64,000 nucleotides of DNA from Herbaspirillum aquaticum. GTDB taxonomy: Bacteria > Pseudomonadota > Gammaproteobacteria > Burkholderiales > Burkholderiaceae_D. Positions 49,255-58,134 of the stretch are shown here, piece by piece. Under the pieces are notes generated by a model, which saw nothing but the letters and a program-made list of their open reading frames with translations, was not told where the DNA came from and made no database searches. Position 1 is the first letter of the stretch. Every line of letters starts with the position of its first letter. Where the stretch lies: positions 1-64,000 of the forward strand of contig NZ_NJGV01000020.1 of NCBI RefSeq assembly GCF_002213425.1. Direction: 5' to 3'. The translations under genes and the position numbers were made by a program.

Positions 49255-50427
49255 TTAGTCGTCGCTTAGTTTTAATGAATTCGGTTGGCGCTTCTCGATT
49301 GCCCACTTGAGAAGAGCAGCGCTTCTGAAAATGCCATGGGCGAACTTCCCATAGGGCAAGGTGACGAACAGCGCCATGACAGCGCCCAGGTGCACACACA
49401 AGGTCAGCGGCAGTGCGGGGGTTCCGCGCGAGAGCATCAGCATCAGGCCGCTCGCTGCCGTAAGGAACAGCAAGGCGATGAAACCACGGTCCATGGGGCG
49501 CTGCGCTGTATCCCCCTGCAACGGGTGGCGGCGCAAATTCAAAGCAAACAAACCGGTAGTGCCGATCAGCAGAGAAACGCCACCTGAGATGCCCAACAGC
49601 TTGGGCAAACTGGTGAAGCCGTAGGGTGCTTCCCAGCCGAACAGATAGTGGTACAACGTCGCCACGCTGGTAGCCGCCAGGCACAGCAGGAAACCGTAAA
49701 ACGTGAAATGGTGAAAGCGGCGCCGCGCCAACGTAAAACTGTCATTGGCGTTGTTGCACCCTTCCCCATGTCCGCCGTCCAGGAATTTCAGTCTCAGCAC
49801 CTTGTCTGCGGCGTCTCCCACAGCCTCCGCCGTGGCGGCTCCCGGTGAGATGTCCTTCCAAAAACGCCGCACACCCAGGCTCAGACTCAGTAGTGCAAGC
49901 AAGAAGATTGGCGCGAACAAACCTGCCATCAGCTTGTGCGGAAAAATGGAATAGAAATTGGCGCCGGAAGGTGCGCGCAACAGCGAGCCCTGCAACCAGG
50001 CGGCAAGCATCAGGAACAGTGTCAACCCTGCGACCAACGCGAGCGCGAGGAACAGTCCGTTACGCTTGTATAGCGCCCCAAGAGCAGGCGGCCAGGCATA
50101 ATCGGCATAGGTCTCAACGCGCACCTTGGCCATGGCCTGCGGTACATTGACGGCGAATTCATGCGGCGGTGCGTACTGACACGCATGCAAACAGGCACCA
50201 CAGTTATGACAGAGATTGGCAAGGTAATTGATGTCAGCCTTGCCAAATTCCAGCCGCCTCGTCATTGCCGGGAACACCGCGCAGAAGCCTTCACAGTAGC
50301 GGCAGGAATTGCAGATCTTCATCTGGCGCTCGACCTCGGCCTCCTTCGCGCTCAGGATCGGGATCACGGCATACCCCCCTGAGGCCTGCTCGCAGGCTTG
50401 TCGGGTCAGGGCTTCAAGCTGTTGCAT
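49255..50427 (-). CDS. tcuB: Tricarballylate utilisation protein B (iron-sulfur membrane subunit)
   Basis: A 390-residue protein. The N-terminal part has two cysteine clusters, [11 protein letters not shown] and [16 protein letters not shown], typical of two 4Fe-4S centres. Several membrane segments follow after about residue 125, with histidines such as those in FHHFTFYGF that may bind heme. In Salmonella TcuB re-oxidises the flavin of TcuA and passes electrons to the quinone pool. The start at 50427 overlaps the 3' end of tcuA by 14 bases, indicating coupled translation. Confidence 0.9.
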   Translation of the reverse strand: MQQLEALTRQACEQASGGYAVIPILSAKEAEVERQMKICNSCRYCEGFCAVFPAMTRRLEFGKADINYLANLCHNCGACLHACQYAPPHEFAVNVPQAMAKVRVETYADYAWPPALGALYKRNGLFLALALVAGLTLFLMLAAWLQGSLLRAPSGANFYSIFPHKLMAGLFAPIFLLALLSLSLGVRRFWKDISPGAATAEAVGDAADKVLRLKFLDGGHGEGCNNANDSFTLARRRFHHFTFYGFLLCLAATSVATLYHYLFGWEAPYGFTSLPKLLGISGGVSLLIGTTGLFALNLRRHPLQGDTAQRPMDRGFIALLFLTAASGLMLMLSRGTPALPLTLCVHLGAVMALFVTLPYGKFAHGIFRSAALLKWAIEKRQPNSLKLSDD

Positions 50428-51817
50428 GTTCAACTCTCTTTGCGGCAGCGGCCGCCTGCGTGCCAGCGATGCGTCCGAAGGCCGTACCGATGGCCATGCC
50501 AACGCCGGCGGTGTATCCCTTGCCAAGCACATTGCCCGCCATCATTTCCCCGGCCACGAACAGATTGGGACTGGGTCGGCCGCCGAAATGCACGGCGGCA
50601 TGCTCATTGACCTTCAAGCCCAGGTAAGTGAAGGTGACACCAGGTTTGAGGGCATAGCCATAAAACGGCGCCGTGCTGATGGGGCGCGCCCAGTGCGTTT
50701 TTGGGGGAGTGAGACCTTCAGTGCGGCAGTCATCGAGCGCAGTGTGGTCAAAGTGGCCAGGACGGCAGGCGGCATTGTAGTCGTCCACTGTCTTGATGAA
50801 GGCCTGCTCGGGCAGTCCGAGCTTCTGTGCCAATTCGGGAAGCGTGTTGGCTGTGGTGCCAGGAAAGACCGGCGGCATGAAGCGGCCAATGGCTGTCTGG
50901 TCGATGATGGAGTAGCTGATCTGACCTGGCTGCTGCGCCACCAGGCGCCCCCAAATGGCGTAGCGCTTGGGCCAGAAGTCCTCCCCTTCGTCATAGAAGC
51001 GTTCACCGTCACGATTGACGACCACGCCAAGCGAGACGCAATCGATCCGCGTGCAAATGCCGCCGTCATAGAGCGGCGCGCGTGCGTCGATTGCCACCAT
51101 ATGGGCTTGTGTCGGGTCGCCGATCGCATCGGCTCCGGCATTGATCATGTATTTGAGCAGCACGCCTTCGTTGAAGCGCGTGCCGCGAATCAGGAAATTG
51201 TCGGAGGGCCATTCGCCACGGGCGTTCTGGCCCCAGGCTTCGCGCAACCATGCGCGATTGGATTCGAAGCCGCCTGCCGCCAGCACGCAGCTTTTTGCGG
51301 TGATTCGTTCACCCTTGGCAGTGCGCACGGCAGCAAAGCGGTCGCCATCGAGTTCGACGGACACCACCGGTGTATCGTAGCGGATCTGTACGCCCAGTCT
51401 TTCTGCGCTACGGAAGTAGGCATTCACCAGGGCTTTGCCTCCGCCCATGAAAAAGGCGTTGGTACGGGCTACATGCAGCGCACCAGACAGTGGTGGCTGG
51501 AAATGCACGCCATGCCGGCGCATCCAGTCGCGGCAGTTTGACGATGCCACGATGGCGATGCGTGCCAATTTTTCATTGGTGATTCCGCCGGTGACTTTGA
51601 GCAGATCCTGCCAGTATTCCTCTTCGGGATAGGCGTCGACCAACACGTCCTGTGGCGCGTCATGCATACAGCGCAGGTTGCGCGTGTGCTGAGAATTTCC
51701 ACCACGCCATTCACGTGGCGATGCCTCAAGCAGCAAGACGGATGCGCCTGCTTCCCGGGCCATGAGCGCCGCACACAGTGCCGCATTGCCGCCTCCAACA
51801 ACCAGTACGTCTACCAT
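50414..51817 (-). CDS. tcuA: FAD-dependent tricarballylate dehydrogenase
   Basis: A 467-residue flavoprotein of the fumarate-reductase family. The FAD loop is [15 protein letters not shown] at residues 5-19. The block [11 protein letters not shown] and the later [25 protein letters not shown] fit the family. It oxidises tricarballylate to cis-aconitate, which enters the citric acid cycle. The start at 51817 follows CGGAGGCAAGCG; a TTG six codons earlier lies within the ribosome site. It lies 76 bases downstream of tcuR. Confidence 0.92.
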   Translation of the reverse strand: MVDVLVVGGGNAALCAALMAREAGASVLLLEASPREWRGGNSQHTRNLRCMHDAPQDVLVDAYPEEEYWQDLLKVTGGITNEKLARIAIVASSNCRDWMRRHGVHFQPPLSGALHVARTNAFFMGGGKALVNAYFRSAERLGVQIRYDTPVVSVELDGDRFAAVRTAKGERITAKSCVLAAGGFESNRAWLREAWGQNARGEWPSDNFLIRGTRFNEGVLLKYMINAGADAIGDPTQAHMVAIDARAPLYDGGICTRIDCVSLGVVVNRDGERFYDEGEDFWPKRYAIWGRLVAQQPGQISYSIIDQTAIGRFMPPVFPGTTANTLPELAQKLGLPEQAFIKTVDDYNAACRPGHFDHTALDDCRTEGLTPPKTHWARPISTAPFYGYALKPGVTFTYLGLKVNEHAAVHFGGRPSPNLFVAGEMMAGNVLGKGYTAGVGMAIGTAFGRIAGTQAAAAAKRVEHATA

Positions 51818-51893
51818 CGCTTGCCTCCGTTTCAAGAGGCGATTCTAGGTGGACCGTATCAGCTTCGGTAGTCGTCAGCCCGACAAGCCGCGT

Positions 51894-52820
51894 TCATGAT
51901 TCGTGAAGACTTGCTCCCAACCAATGGGACCCGGTCAATAGTTCGCGCACGACGTCCCTCAGCACGATGCGGGTAGCCAATGCAGCCGGCGACAATTCAT
52001 CCTCTGGCAGGCTGGCCAGCAAATTGGTCCGACGCACTCCCTTGTCGGCCACCTGTACGAGCCGAACTTCGGATCCGTGGAGACGTGAGGCCGCGGCGCC
52101 GGGCTGAATCGTCGCTGCCAGCCCCGTCCGGACAACGTCCATGAGGGTCGCCAAGCCATCAATCTCGGCGACGATGTTGGGCTCGCACTTGGCCTGCGTG
52201 AAGGCCTTTGTCACAACCGCCCGCAACCCATGGGTCCCGCTAGGCATCACCAGCGGCAACGTGCCGATATCCTTGAGATGGATCTTGTTGACCTTGGGCA
52301 TGCCAGCGAGCTGATGGGAACCGACCAGAAAGAGGCGCTCGTGCAAAAGAGGCGTGGCAGTCAGGCGCTTGCCTGCGTTTGTCTCGAACAGAATGGCGAG
52401 ATCCAGTTGCCGCGCATTGAGCATGGCGGCCAAGTTACCCGACAGGCTTTCGACAAGGTGCAAACGGATGTCAGGGTAGCGGGCACGCAAGCTGCTCATG
52501 AAGGCCAGCGCCAACACCGATGCCGTGGTTGGCGCAAAGCCGACACTGACATGCCCGGACATGCGCGCGTTCTGCGCGGCCCGGCTTGCCTCGTCGACAT
52601 GCCGCAGCGCCAGTTGTGCCTGGTGCCAGAATGCCAAACCTGCGTCGGTCGCGACAACGCCGGTCGTCGTACGTCGCAACAGACGGGTAGAGAGTTCGCC
52701 CTCCAGCCGGCTGATTTGCTGACTGAGTGCAGAAGTGACTACCCCCAGGTCCGCTGCAGCTCGGCCCATGCTTCCCAACTCAACGACCCGTATGAAATAG
52801 CGGAGTTGTCTTAATTCCAT
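51894..52820 (-). CDS. tcuR: LysR-family regulator of tricarballylate utilisation
   Basis: A 308-residue LysR regulator. The helix-turn-helix is in residues 15-40 (GSMGRAAADLGVVTSALSQQISRLEGEL), followed by a ligand domain with VSVGFAPTTASVLALAFMSSL. The gene order tcuR-tcuA-tcuB-tcuC on one strand is the same as in Salmonella enterica, where TcuR activates tcuABC in response to tricarballylate. This supports the name; the protein alone only shows a LysR of the Nac/CynR group. Confidence 0.82.
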   Translation of the reverse strand: MELRQLRYFIRVVELGSMGRAAADLGVVTSALSQQISRLEGELSTRLLRRTTTGVVATDAGLAFWHQAQLALRHVDEASRAAQNARMSGHVSVGFAPTTASVLALAFMSSLRARYPDIRLHLVESLSGNLAAMLNARQLDLAILFETNAGKRLTATPLLHERLFLVGSHQLAGMPKVNKIHLKDIGTLPLVMPSGTHGLRAVVTKAFTQAKCEPNIVAEIDGLATLMDVVRTGLAATIQPGAAASRLHGSEVRLVQVADKGVRRTNLLASLPEDELSPAALATRIVLRDVVRELLTGSHWLGASLHES

Positions 52821-53268
52821 GTTGCATCCAGTCCTGAAATAGGTTGACAGGTTTTACAGCAACGCAGCCGCCCGATGCAAGGCATCGCGCGTTTCCTATT
52901 CCAAGGCCGTACGCGATCTCTGCTCGAGGAGCATAGCCACGCCGGACGCTTAAGAAATAGCGCTTGATGCCTCCTGCTAGAGAACCCGCGAATACAATCC
53001 AACAAGCTTGTCACTGACACCTGGAGACTTTGACCTATTTTTTCAATTCGCGGAACCATTCACAGCCCGGCCCGCCATCCTCCCATGATTGCAGAGGTAA
53101 TTATTCAATATCAAAGCCCGTCCTCATGCTGCACGAGGCCAGCAAGCCCCTTCTGTCGTTTGCGATAGAATCGATTGCCATCCAGGGGGATCTGGCGCAG
53201 GCGGCAACGAATTGAACTCCTCGTTGCAACGTCAACAGGGAAGCAGCAGCCGACATCAGGGGGATGAC
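52821..53268. other. Intergenic region without a supported gene
   Basis: About 450 bases separate divergent tcuR and the FGE-like gene. It should hold both promoters. I saw no convincing coding frame, no tRNA and no strong inverted repeat in it. GC content is lower than in neighbouring genes. Confidence 0.4.
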
Positions 53269-54285
53269 TTGAAACACGGCACCATCAGCTTGCTGGCGAT
53301 ATTGTTTAGCGCGACCGTGCAATGCGCGTGCGCCGAGGAAAGACCGCCACTACCCGCGACGATGGAAAACGCCATCGGCATGCAACTGGTCCTGATCCCG
53401 GCGGGAGAATTCCTGATGGGCACCGATGAATCCCTCGCGTCGCTCAAACAAGCCTATCCGGATTATGAAGAGCGCCGCCTGCGCGATCTCGACGACGAGC
53501 GGCCGCGCCACAAGGTGCGCATCACCCGTCCGTTTTATCTCGGCAAGCACCTGGTCACCGTTGGCCAGTTTGCCAGATTCGTGGCGCAGTCCGGCTATGT
53601 TCCCGAATCCATCCGCGACCAGACGGGAGGCTATGGCTACAACCCCGGCTATGACCCTGAGAAGACCGAGCGCAAGGACGCCTTCGAAGGGCGCAACCCG
53701 CAATACAGCTGGAAGACTCCAGGCTTTCCCCAGGGCGACGATCATCCGGTGCTCAACGTCACCTGGAACGACGCACAAGCCCTGGCCGCATGGCTGAGTG
53801 AAAAGGAAAAGGCACACTACCGTCTGCCGACGGAAGCCGAATGGGAATACGCCTGCCGCGCAGGCAGTACCACACGCTATCCCAATGGCGATGATCCCGA
53901 GGGCCTCAGCTTCATTGCCAATACCTTCGATGCCGATGCAGCACCCTACTGGCCGCGCCTGGCGGGCCATGCGCTCAAGGGCCATGATGGTTTCGCCTTC
54001 ACCTCCCCGGTCGACAGTTTCCCGCCGAACGCCTTCGGGGTGCATGATATGGTCGGCAATGCCTGGGAGTGGACTGCAGACTGGTATGGAGAAGACACCT
54101 ACGCACGCTCGCCATTGGCAGACCCGCAGGGGCCGGCAAGCGGTCAGACCAAAGTACGGCGCGGGGGCTCGTGGCATACGTGGGCCTTGTATGCGCGGTG
54201 TGCATTCCGGAACTGGAATACCCCCACTACGCGCTATACCTTGGTCGGGATCAGGCTGGTGCGGGATGTGACTCCCTCCCGCTGA
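53269..54285 (+). CDS. Exported FGE-sulfatase (SUMF1) fold protein without the cysteine pair
   Basis: A 338-residue protein starting at TTG after AGGGGGATGAC. A signal peptide of about 22 residues ends near CACAEE. The FGE/SUMF1 fold fills the rest: MQLVLIPAGEFLMGTDE, PFYLGKHLVTVGQF, HPVLNVTWNDAQALAAWLS, YRLPTEAEWEYACRAGST and FGVHDMVGNAWEWTADWY. True formylglycine-generating enzymes carry two cysteines after RGGS; here that place reads RGGSWHTWALYARC, so the reactive pair is missing. It is probably not a sulfatase activator. It may be a binding or unrelated enzyme of the same fold in the periplasm. No sulfatase gene is nearby. Confidence 0.82.
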   Translation: MKHGTISLLAILFSATVQCACAEERPPLPATMENAIGMQLVLIPAGEFLMGTDESLASLKQAYPDYEERRLRDLDDERPRHKVRITRPFYLGKHLVTVGQFARFVAQSGYVPESIRDQTGGYGYNPGYDPEKTERKDAFEGRNPQYSWKTPGFPQGDDHPVLNVTWNDAQALAAWLSEKEKAHYRLPTEAEWEYACRAGSTTRYPNGDDPEGLSFIANTFDADAAPYWPRLAGHALKGHDGFAFTSPVDSFPPNAFGVHDMVGNAWEWTADWYGEDTYARSPLADPQGPASGQTKVRRGGSWHTWALYARCAFRNWNTPTTRYTLVGIRLVRDVTPSR

Positions 54286-54365
54286 AAGACGCGTACGCTC
54301 CTTGCAGGCTCTTTTCCGCTTGATACGGCGCAGAACACGGCGCAGCAAGACACGCGATCCAAAGA

Positions 54366-54396
54366 AAAATGACCACCGTTTCCGGTGGTCATTTTC
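54366..54396. terminator. Bidirectional terminator between the FGE-like gene and mesD
   Basis: AAAATGACCACCG and CGGTGGTCATTTT pair around a TTTC loop, with A-run and T-run on the two sides. It serves the two convergent genes. Confidence 0.9.
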
Positions 54397-54424
54397 CTTT
54401 CATCAGGTAAGGTTCACGTTGCAA

Positions 54425-55453
54425 CTATACCTGCAACTCACGCCGCACCATCTCCGCCCCCGCACTCAAGGCATGGAGCTTGCCCCGCGCCACATCACGC
54501 GGCAGCGGCGCCATCCCGCAATTGGTACTCGGATAGAGCTTGTCCGCCGCCACGAACTGCAAGGCCCGGCGCAAGGTCGCCGCCACTTCCTCGGGCGTCT
54601 CGATGGCGTGATTGGCCACGTCGATGGCACCGACCATGACCTTCTTGCCGCGAATGAGTTCGATCAGGTCCATGGGCACGCGCGCGTTGTGGCATTCCAG
54701 GGAGACGATGTCGATATTGGATGCCTGCAGCTTCGGGAACGTCTCCTCATACTGGCGCCACTCGGAACCCAGCGTCTTCTTCCAGTCGGTGTTGGCCTTG
54801 ATGCCGTAGCCATAGCAGATGTGCACGGCGGTCTCGCACTTGAGTCCCTCGATGGCGCGCTCAAGCGTGGCCACACCCCAGTCGTTGACTTCATCGAAGA
54901 AGACATTGAAGGCCGGCTCATCGAACTGGATGATGTCCACGCCCGCCGCTTCCAGCTCGCGCGCCTCCTGGTTGAGGATCACGGCAAACTCCCAGGCCAG
55001 TTTCTCGCGGCTCTTGTAGTGGCTGTCATAGAGCGTGTCGATCATGGTCATGGGGCCGGGCAGCGCCCACTTGATCGGCTGGTCAGTCTGGCTGCGCAAA
55101 AAGCGCGCATCCTCGACGAACACCGGCTTCTGGCGCGACACCGCACCCACTACCGTGGGTACGCTGGCGTCATAGCGATTGCGGATGCGCACTGTCTCGC
55201 GCTTGGCAAAATCCACACCGTCGAGATGCTCGATGAATGTGGTCACGAAATGCTGGCGCGTCTGCTCGCCATCACTGACGATATCGATGCCGGCATGCTG
55301 CTGCTCCTGCAACGACAAGCGCAACGCATCGCGCTTGGCATCGAGCAGTTCTTCGCCTTGCAGCTTCCAGGGCGACCAGAGTTTTTCGGGCTCGGCCAGC
55401 CAGGCGGGTTTCGGCAGGCTGCCGGCGGTGGAGGTGGGCAAAAGTTTTTTCAC
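54425..55453 (-). CDS. mesD: Folate-independent methionine synthase (MetE-core protein MesD)
   Basis: A 342-residue protein that matches only the C-terminal catalytic half of the cobalamin-independent methionine synthase MetE (about 750 residues). The zinc ligands are visible as AVHICYGYG (His and Cys), SLECHN (Glu) and STNCGMAPLP (Cys). The N-terminal half that binds the folate chain in MetE is absent. Together with a DUF1852 gene just upstream, this fits the MesD class, which makes methionine from homocysteine without methyl-folate and needs MesX. The start is a GTG at 55453, 25 bases after mesX. Confidence 0.85.
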   Translation of the reverse strand: MKKLLPTSTAGSLPKPAWLAEPEKLWSPWKLQGEELLDAKRDALRLSLQEQQHAGIDIVSDGEQTRQHFVTTFIEHLDGVDFAKRETVRIRNRYDASVPTVVGAVSRQKPVFVEDARFLRSQTDQPIKWALPGPMTMIDTLYDSHYKSREKLAWEFAVILNQEARELEAAGVDIIQFDEPAFNVFFDEVNDWGVATLERAIEGLKCETAVHICYGYGIKANTDWKKTLGSEWRQYEETFPKLQASNIDIVSLECHNARVPMDLIELIRGKKVMVGAIDVANHAIETPEEVAATLRRALQFVAADKLYPSTNCGMAPLPRDVARGKLHALSAGAEMVRRELQV

Positions 55454-55478
55454 GATGGAGAACCTGGTGGAGGAAAAA

Positions 55479-56462
55479 TCAACGGGCACAAGCAGCCGAC
55501 CACTGTTCGAGCACGGCGCGGTACGGCTTGATGAAATGTTCTTCGGCGAAGCGCCCCTGCTGGACCGCCAGGCGGCTGCGCTCCTCGCGGTCATAGACGA
55601 TGCGCGTCATGGAATAGTCTTCGTTCTGCAGGCTGGGCTGGTAAGTCTTGCCGGCAGCGGAATTGGCGTTGTAGATCTCCGGACGATAGATTTTCTGGAA
55701 GGTCTCCATCGTGCTGATGGTGCTGATCAGCTCCAGGTTCGTGTAGTCGCGCAGGAGGTCGCCACTGAAATAGAAGGCCAGCGGCGCGGCGCTGTCAGGC
55801 GGCATGAAGTAGCGCACCGCCAGCCCCATCTTGGCGAAGTAGGCATCGGTGAGCGAGCTTTCATTCTGGAGATACTCCACACCCAGCACCGGATGGACAT
55901 TGCCGGTGCGGTGATAGGTCTTGCTGCTGGCCACGCTCAGGCAGATCACGGGCGGCTTGCTGAAGTGCTCGCGGTAGGCGGGTGAGGCGACGAAGCGCTT
56001 GAACAGATTGCCATGCAGCTCGCCGAAATGATCGGGGACGCTGAAGCCGGACTGCTGCTTGGTATGTTCCAGCAGCACCACGCTGAAATCGTAATCGCGC
56101 ACATACGACGAAAAATTGTTGCCGACGATACCCTCGATGCGCTCACCCGTGTGGTGATCGACGATGTTGGTCTTGAGCACTTCGATGAGCGGCAGCGCAT
56201 GAGCCGTATCCTGTCCGGCGATCCCCATTTCCACAGAGACGATGTCCAGCTCCACGGCGTAGCGGTCGGCCTTGGGATTGTCCCAGTGCGCCAGCGCATT
56301 GAAGCGGTTGTTGATCATGCGGAAGGTATTGCGCAGGTTCGCCTGCCGCTCTGCGCCCCGGGCCAGGTTGGCGAAGTTGGTGGTGATGCGCGTGTTGTCG
56401 GCGGGACGGTAGTCCTCGTCGAAACAGATGCTCTTGATGGCGAATGAGAAGTCGTTGCTCAT
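55479..56462 (-). CDS. mesX: DUF1852 protein MesX, partner of MesD
   Basis: A 327-residue protein of the DUF1852 family. It starts SNDFSFAIKSICFDEDY and contains TTNFANLARGAERQANLRNT and CLSVASSKTYHRTGNVHP. No signal peptide or membrane segment is present. In known work on folate-independent methionine synthases, MesX is required for MesD to work and oxygen is needed, so an oxygenase-like role in methyl-group supply is likely but unproven. The ATG at 56462 was chosen; upstream codons begin at a TTG. A perfect 20-bp palindrome lies 77 bases before the start. Confidence 0.85.
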   Translation of the reverse strand: MSNDFSFAIKSICFDEDYRPADNTRITTNFANLARGAERQANLRNTFRMINNRFNALAHWDNPKADRYAVELDIVSVEMGIAGQDTAHALPLIEVLKTNIVDHHTGERIEGIVGNNFSSYVRDYDFSVVLLEHTKQQSGFSVPDHFGELHGNLFKRFVASPAYREHFSKPPVICLSVASSKTYHRTGNVHPVLGVEYLQNESSLTDAYFAKMGLAVRYFMPPDSAAPLAFYFSGDLLRDYTNLELISTISTMETFQKIYRPEIYNANSAAGKTYQPSLQNEDYSMTRIVYDREERSRLAVQQGRFAEEHFIKPYRAVLEQWSAACAR

Positions 56463-56538
56463 GATGTGTCTGCGCCCCTTGTCGGTCAATGTTCTGGCCG
56501 AATTCTATGACGGGCCATCCATGAATAAAAATGATTTG

Positions 56539-56558
56539 ATCTCATTGATCAATGAGAT
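56539..56558. promoter_or_regulatory. Perfect 20-bp palindrome upstream of mesX
   Basis: ATCTCATTGATCAATGAGAT is a perfect palindrome 77 bases before the mesX start. It stands in the promoter region of the mesX-mesD operon, which has no regulator gene beside it. It is therefore a good candidate operator for a dimeric regulator of methionine metabolism. It does not match the MetR pattern TGAAnnnnnTTCA. Confidence 0.65.
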
Positions 56559-56591
56559 TGGTTCATACATTGCCACCGACTGCGCTGCGAA

Positions 56592-56625
56592 GCGGCAAAA
56601 AAAGCCCTGCTTCTTGCGAAGCAGG
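56592..56625 (-). terminator. Intrinsic terminator for the small minus-strand gene
   Basis: AGCCCTGCTTC and GAAGCAGGGCT pair around TTGC. On the minus strand the stem is followed by TTTTTTTGCC. It stops the transcript of the 71-residue gene before mesX. Confidence 0.88.
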
Positions 56626-56698
56626 GCTAACGCCTTCTCGGGGGGATGAGAAGGCGGGACAGCGATCCGGCGCGGAGGTGCGCCGGAGCAGTTGCGTT

Positions 56699-56914
56699 CT
56701 ATTCCTTGCCAGCCTCAGGCAGCATGCCGAAGAAGTCGGCCATGTTGCCCTCGGTCCAATCCTTCACCAGTACACCGTCGCTCCAGACCCGGTACACGTA
56801 ACAGCGTTGCTCGCGGGCCGCGTCCAGCGGCCGGCTTTCCACCACGTAGGTCCTGCCGGCGACACAAATTTTCATTCGATGAGAAGTCGCTGCCGGTTTT
56901 TCTCGCTTGCCCAT
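56699..56914 (-). CDS. Small hypothetical protein, 71 residues
   Basis: The frame starts at an ATG with AGGGAAGAA directly upstream and ends 74 bases before a clear intrinsic terminator on the same strand, which supports a real gene. The protein begins MGKREKPAATSHRMK and continues with ICVAGRTYVVESRPLD and RCYVYRVWSDGVLVKDW. It has no signal peptide or membrane segment. The pattern of alternating hydrophobic residues suggests a small beta-rich fold. No family is recognised. Confidence 0.62.
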   Translation of the reverse strand: MGKREKPAATSHRMKICVAGRTYVVESRPLDAAREQRCYVYRVWSDGVLVKDWTEGNMADFFGMLPEAGKE

Positions 56915-57322
56915 TTCTTCCCTGGTTTTCCCTGCCGCCTGCGACCGCGTCGGGTTTTCTGCGACGGATCAGGCCCCAAGGCTTGACGCAAGTCAGCTTC
57001 CCGTCAGAACCACAGACCTTGTCCGACATCATTTCGCAATGGGCACTACAATGCCCGCTTGGTACCAACGTCAACACCTTCAAAACAACGATGAATCATT
57101 CCCGCATAGCGAGAATTCATCGACAACAAGGATGGCGTAAGCTCCCCTCGCTACCGTACGGATATCTGCCTATTTCATATTTTGCACAGAGCAGCGCTAA
57201 CGAAAAGTGAAAGATATTAAAAATACTGACTTTCGTTGCATTTCTGCCATTTTTAAAATATTAAATATGTGAAATATAAAAATTCGTCCGCGCGCAGTTA
57301 TACTTTTACAAGGATCAATCAA
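56915..57322. other. Intergenic region with an AT-rich right end
   Basis: About 400 bases separate divergent genes. The stretch 57180-57300 is strongly AT-rich, with runs such as TTTTTAAAATATTAAATATG, in contrast to the GC-rich surroundings. It probably holds the promoter of the HTH-GAF gene. I saw no coding frame or repeat that could be supported. Confidence 0.5.
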
Positions 57323-58075
57323 ATGGGTCGCGCAGCACCCTCTGATGACAACCAAACACCTCCCAGCGACCCGGCGATGACCTCGCGGGAAGCAGCCCGG
57401 CTGCTGGGCGTGTCGATCACCACCGCCCAGATGTGGATGGAGAGCGGCATGCTGGCCTCCTGGAAGACACCCGGGGGCCACCGACGCACCCGGCTGAGTT
57501 CGGTCATGACCTTGCTCGGCCATCGTGAAGTGAAACAACCCGAGCCCGCGGCCGGCCCCGTCGTGCCCCAGATCGAAGTGCCTTATCCGGTCAGCGCGAA
57601 TGAAGCCGAGCGTGCGCGCTTCGTTGAACAGACAATGGAAGACACACATTCCGAGGCCCGTTTTCATCGCCTGACATGGCTCGCCAGCGAATTGCTGGAC
57701 GTCCCCATTGCCCTGGTCACTTTCCTGACCTCGGAGCTGCAGATCTTCCGTGCGGCACATGGCCTGAACATCAGCTCCACGCCGCGCTCGTGGGCCTTCT
57801 GCAATTACGCCGTGATGCAGGAGGAGATCTTCACCGTCTCCGACGCCACCAAGGATCCGCGCTTCGTCAACAATCCCATGGTCACGGGCTCGCCGTTCAT
57901 CCGCTTCTATGCCGGCATCCGCCTGATGTACCAGGGCCGCGCTTTCGGTTCCCTGTGCGTCATCGATACCGAACCGCGCATCCTGCGCGCCCACGAACGG
58001 CAGGCCCTCGAAGAACTGGCCGCCCTGGCCACCGATATCCTGTCGCTGCAACTGCTGGAATCGAACCTGCCGTAA
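57323..58075 (+). CDS. DNA-binding HTH domain fused to a GAF sensor domain
   Basis: A 250-residue protein. Residues about 19-62 form a MerR/excisionase-type helix-turn-helix (MTSREAARLLGVSITTAQMWMESG, then TPGGHRRTRLSSV). A GAF domain follows at about 85-245 with VPIALVTFLTSELQIFRAAHG, SWAFCNYAVMQEEIFTVSDA and IRFYAGIRLMYQGRAFGSLCVID. It is likely a one-component regulator that senses a small ligand or redox state. The start at 57323 follows AAGGATCAATCAA. The GAF closely resembles that of the convergent EAL gene at 58135. Confidence 0.84.
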   Translation: MGRAAPSDDNQTPPSDPAMTSREAARLLGVSITTAQMWMESGMLASWKTPGGHRRTRLSSVMTLLGHREVKQPEPAAGPVVPQIEVPYPVSANEAERARFVEQTMEDTHSEARFHRLTWLASELLDVPIALVTFLTSELQIFRAAHGLNISSTPRSWAFCNYAVMQEEIFTVSDATKDPRFVNNPMVTGSPFIRFYAGIRLMYQGRAFGSLCVIDTEPRILRAHERQALEELAALATDILSLQLLESNLP

Positions 58076-58134
58076 GCGCCGCGCCCCGGGCAGGGCGCGG
58101 ATTGCCTGCCGCAGCACTGCGGCGCCAGCGGCCC

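Noticed and set aside
56521-56649. Plus-strand small gene over the mesX palindrome
   Set aside because: The frame has no ribosome site and runs through the terminator of the minus-strand gene; the palindrome explains the sequence better.
58079-58100. Terminator between the HTH-GAF and EAL genes
   Set aside because: CCGCGCCC and GGGCGCGG form a stem, but no T-tract follows on either strand.
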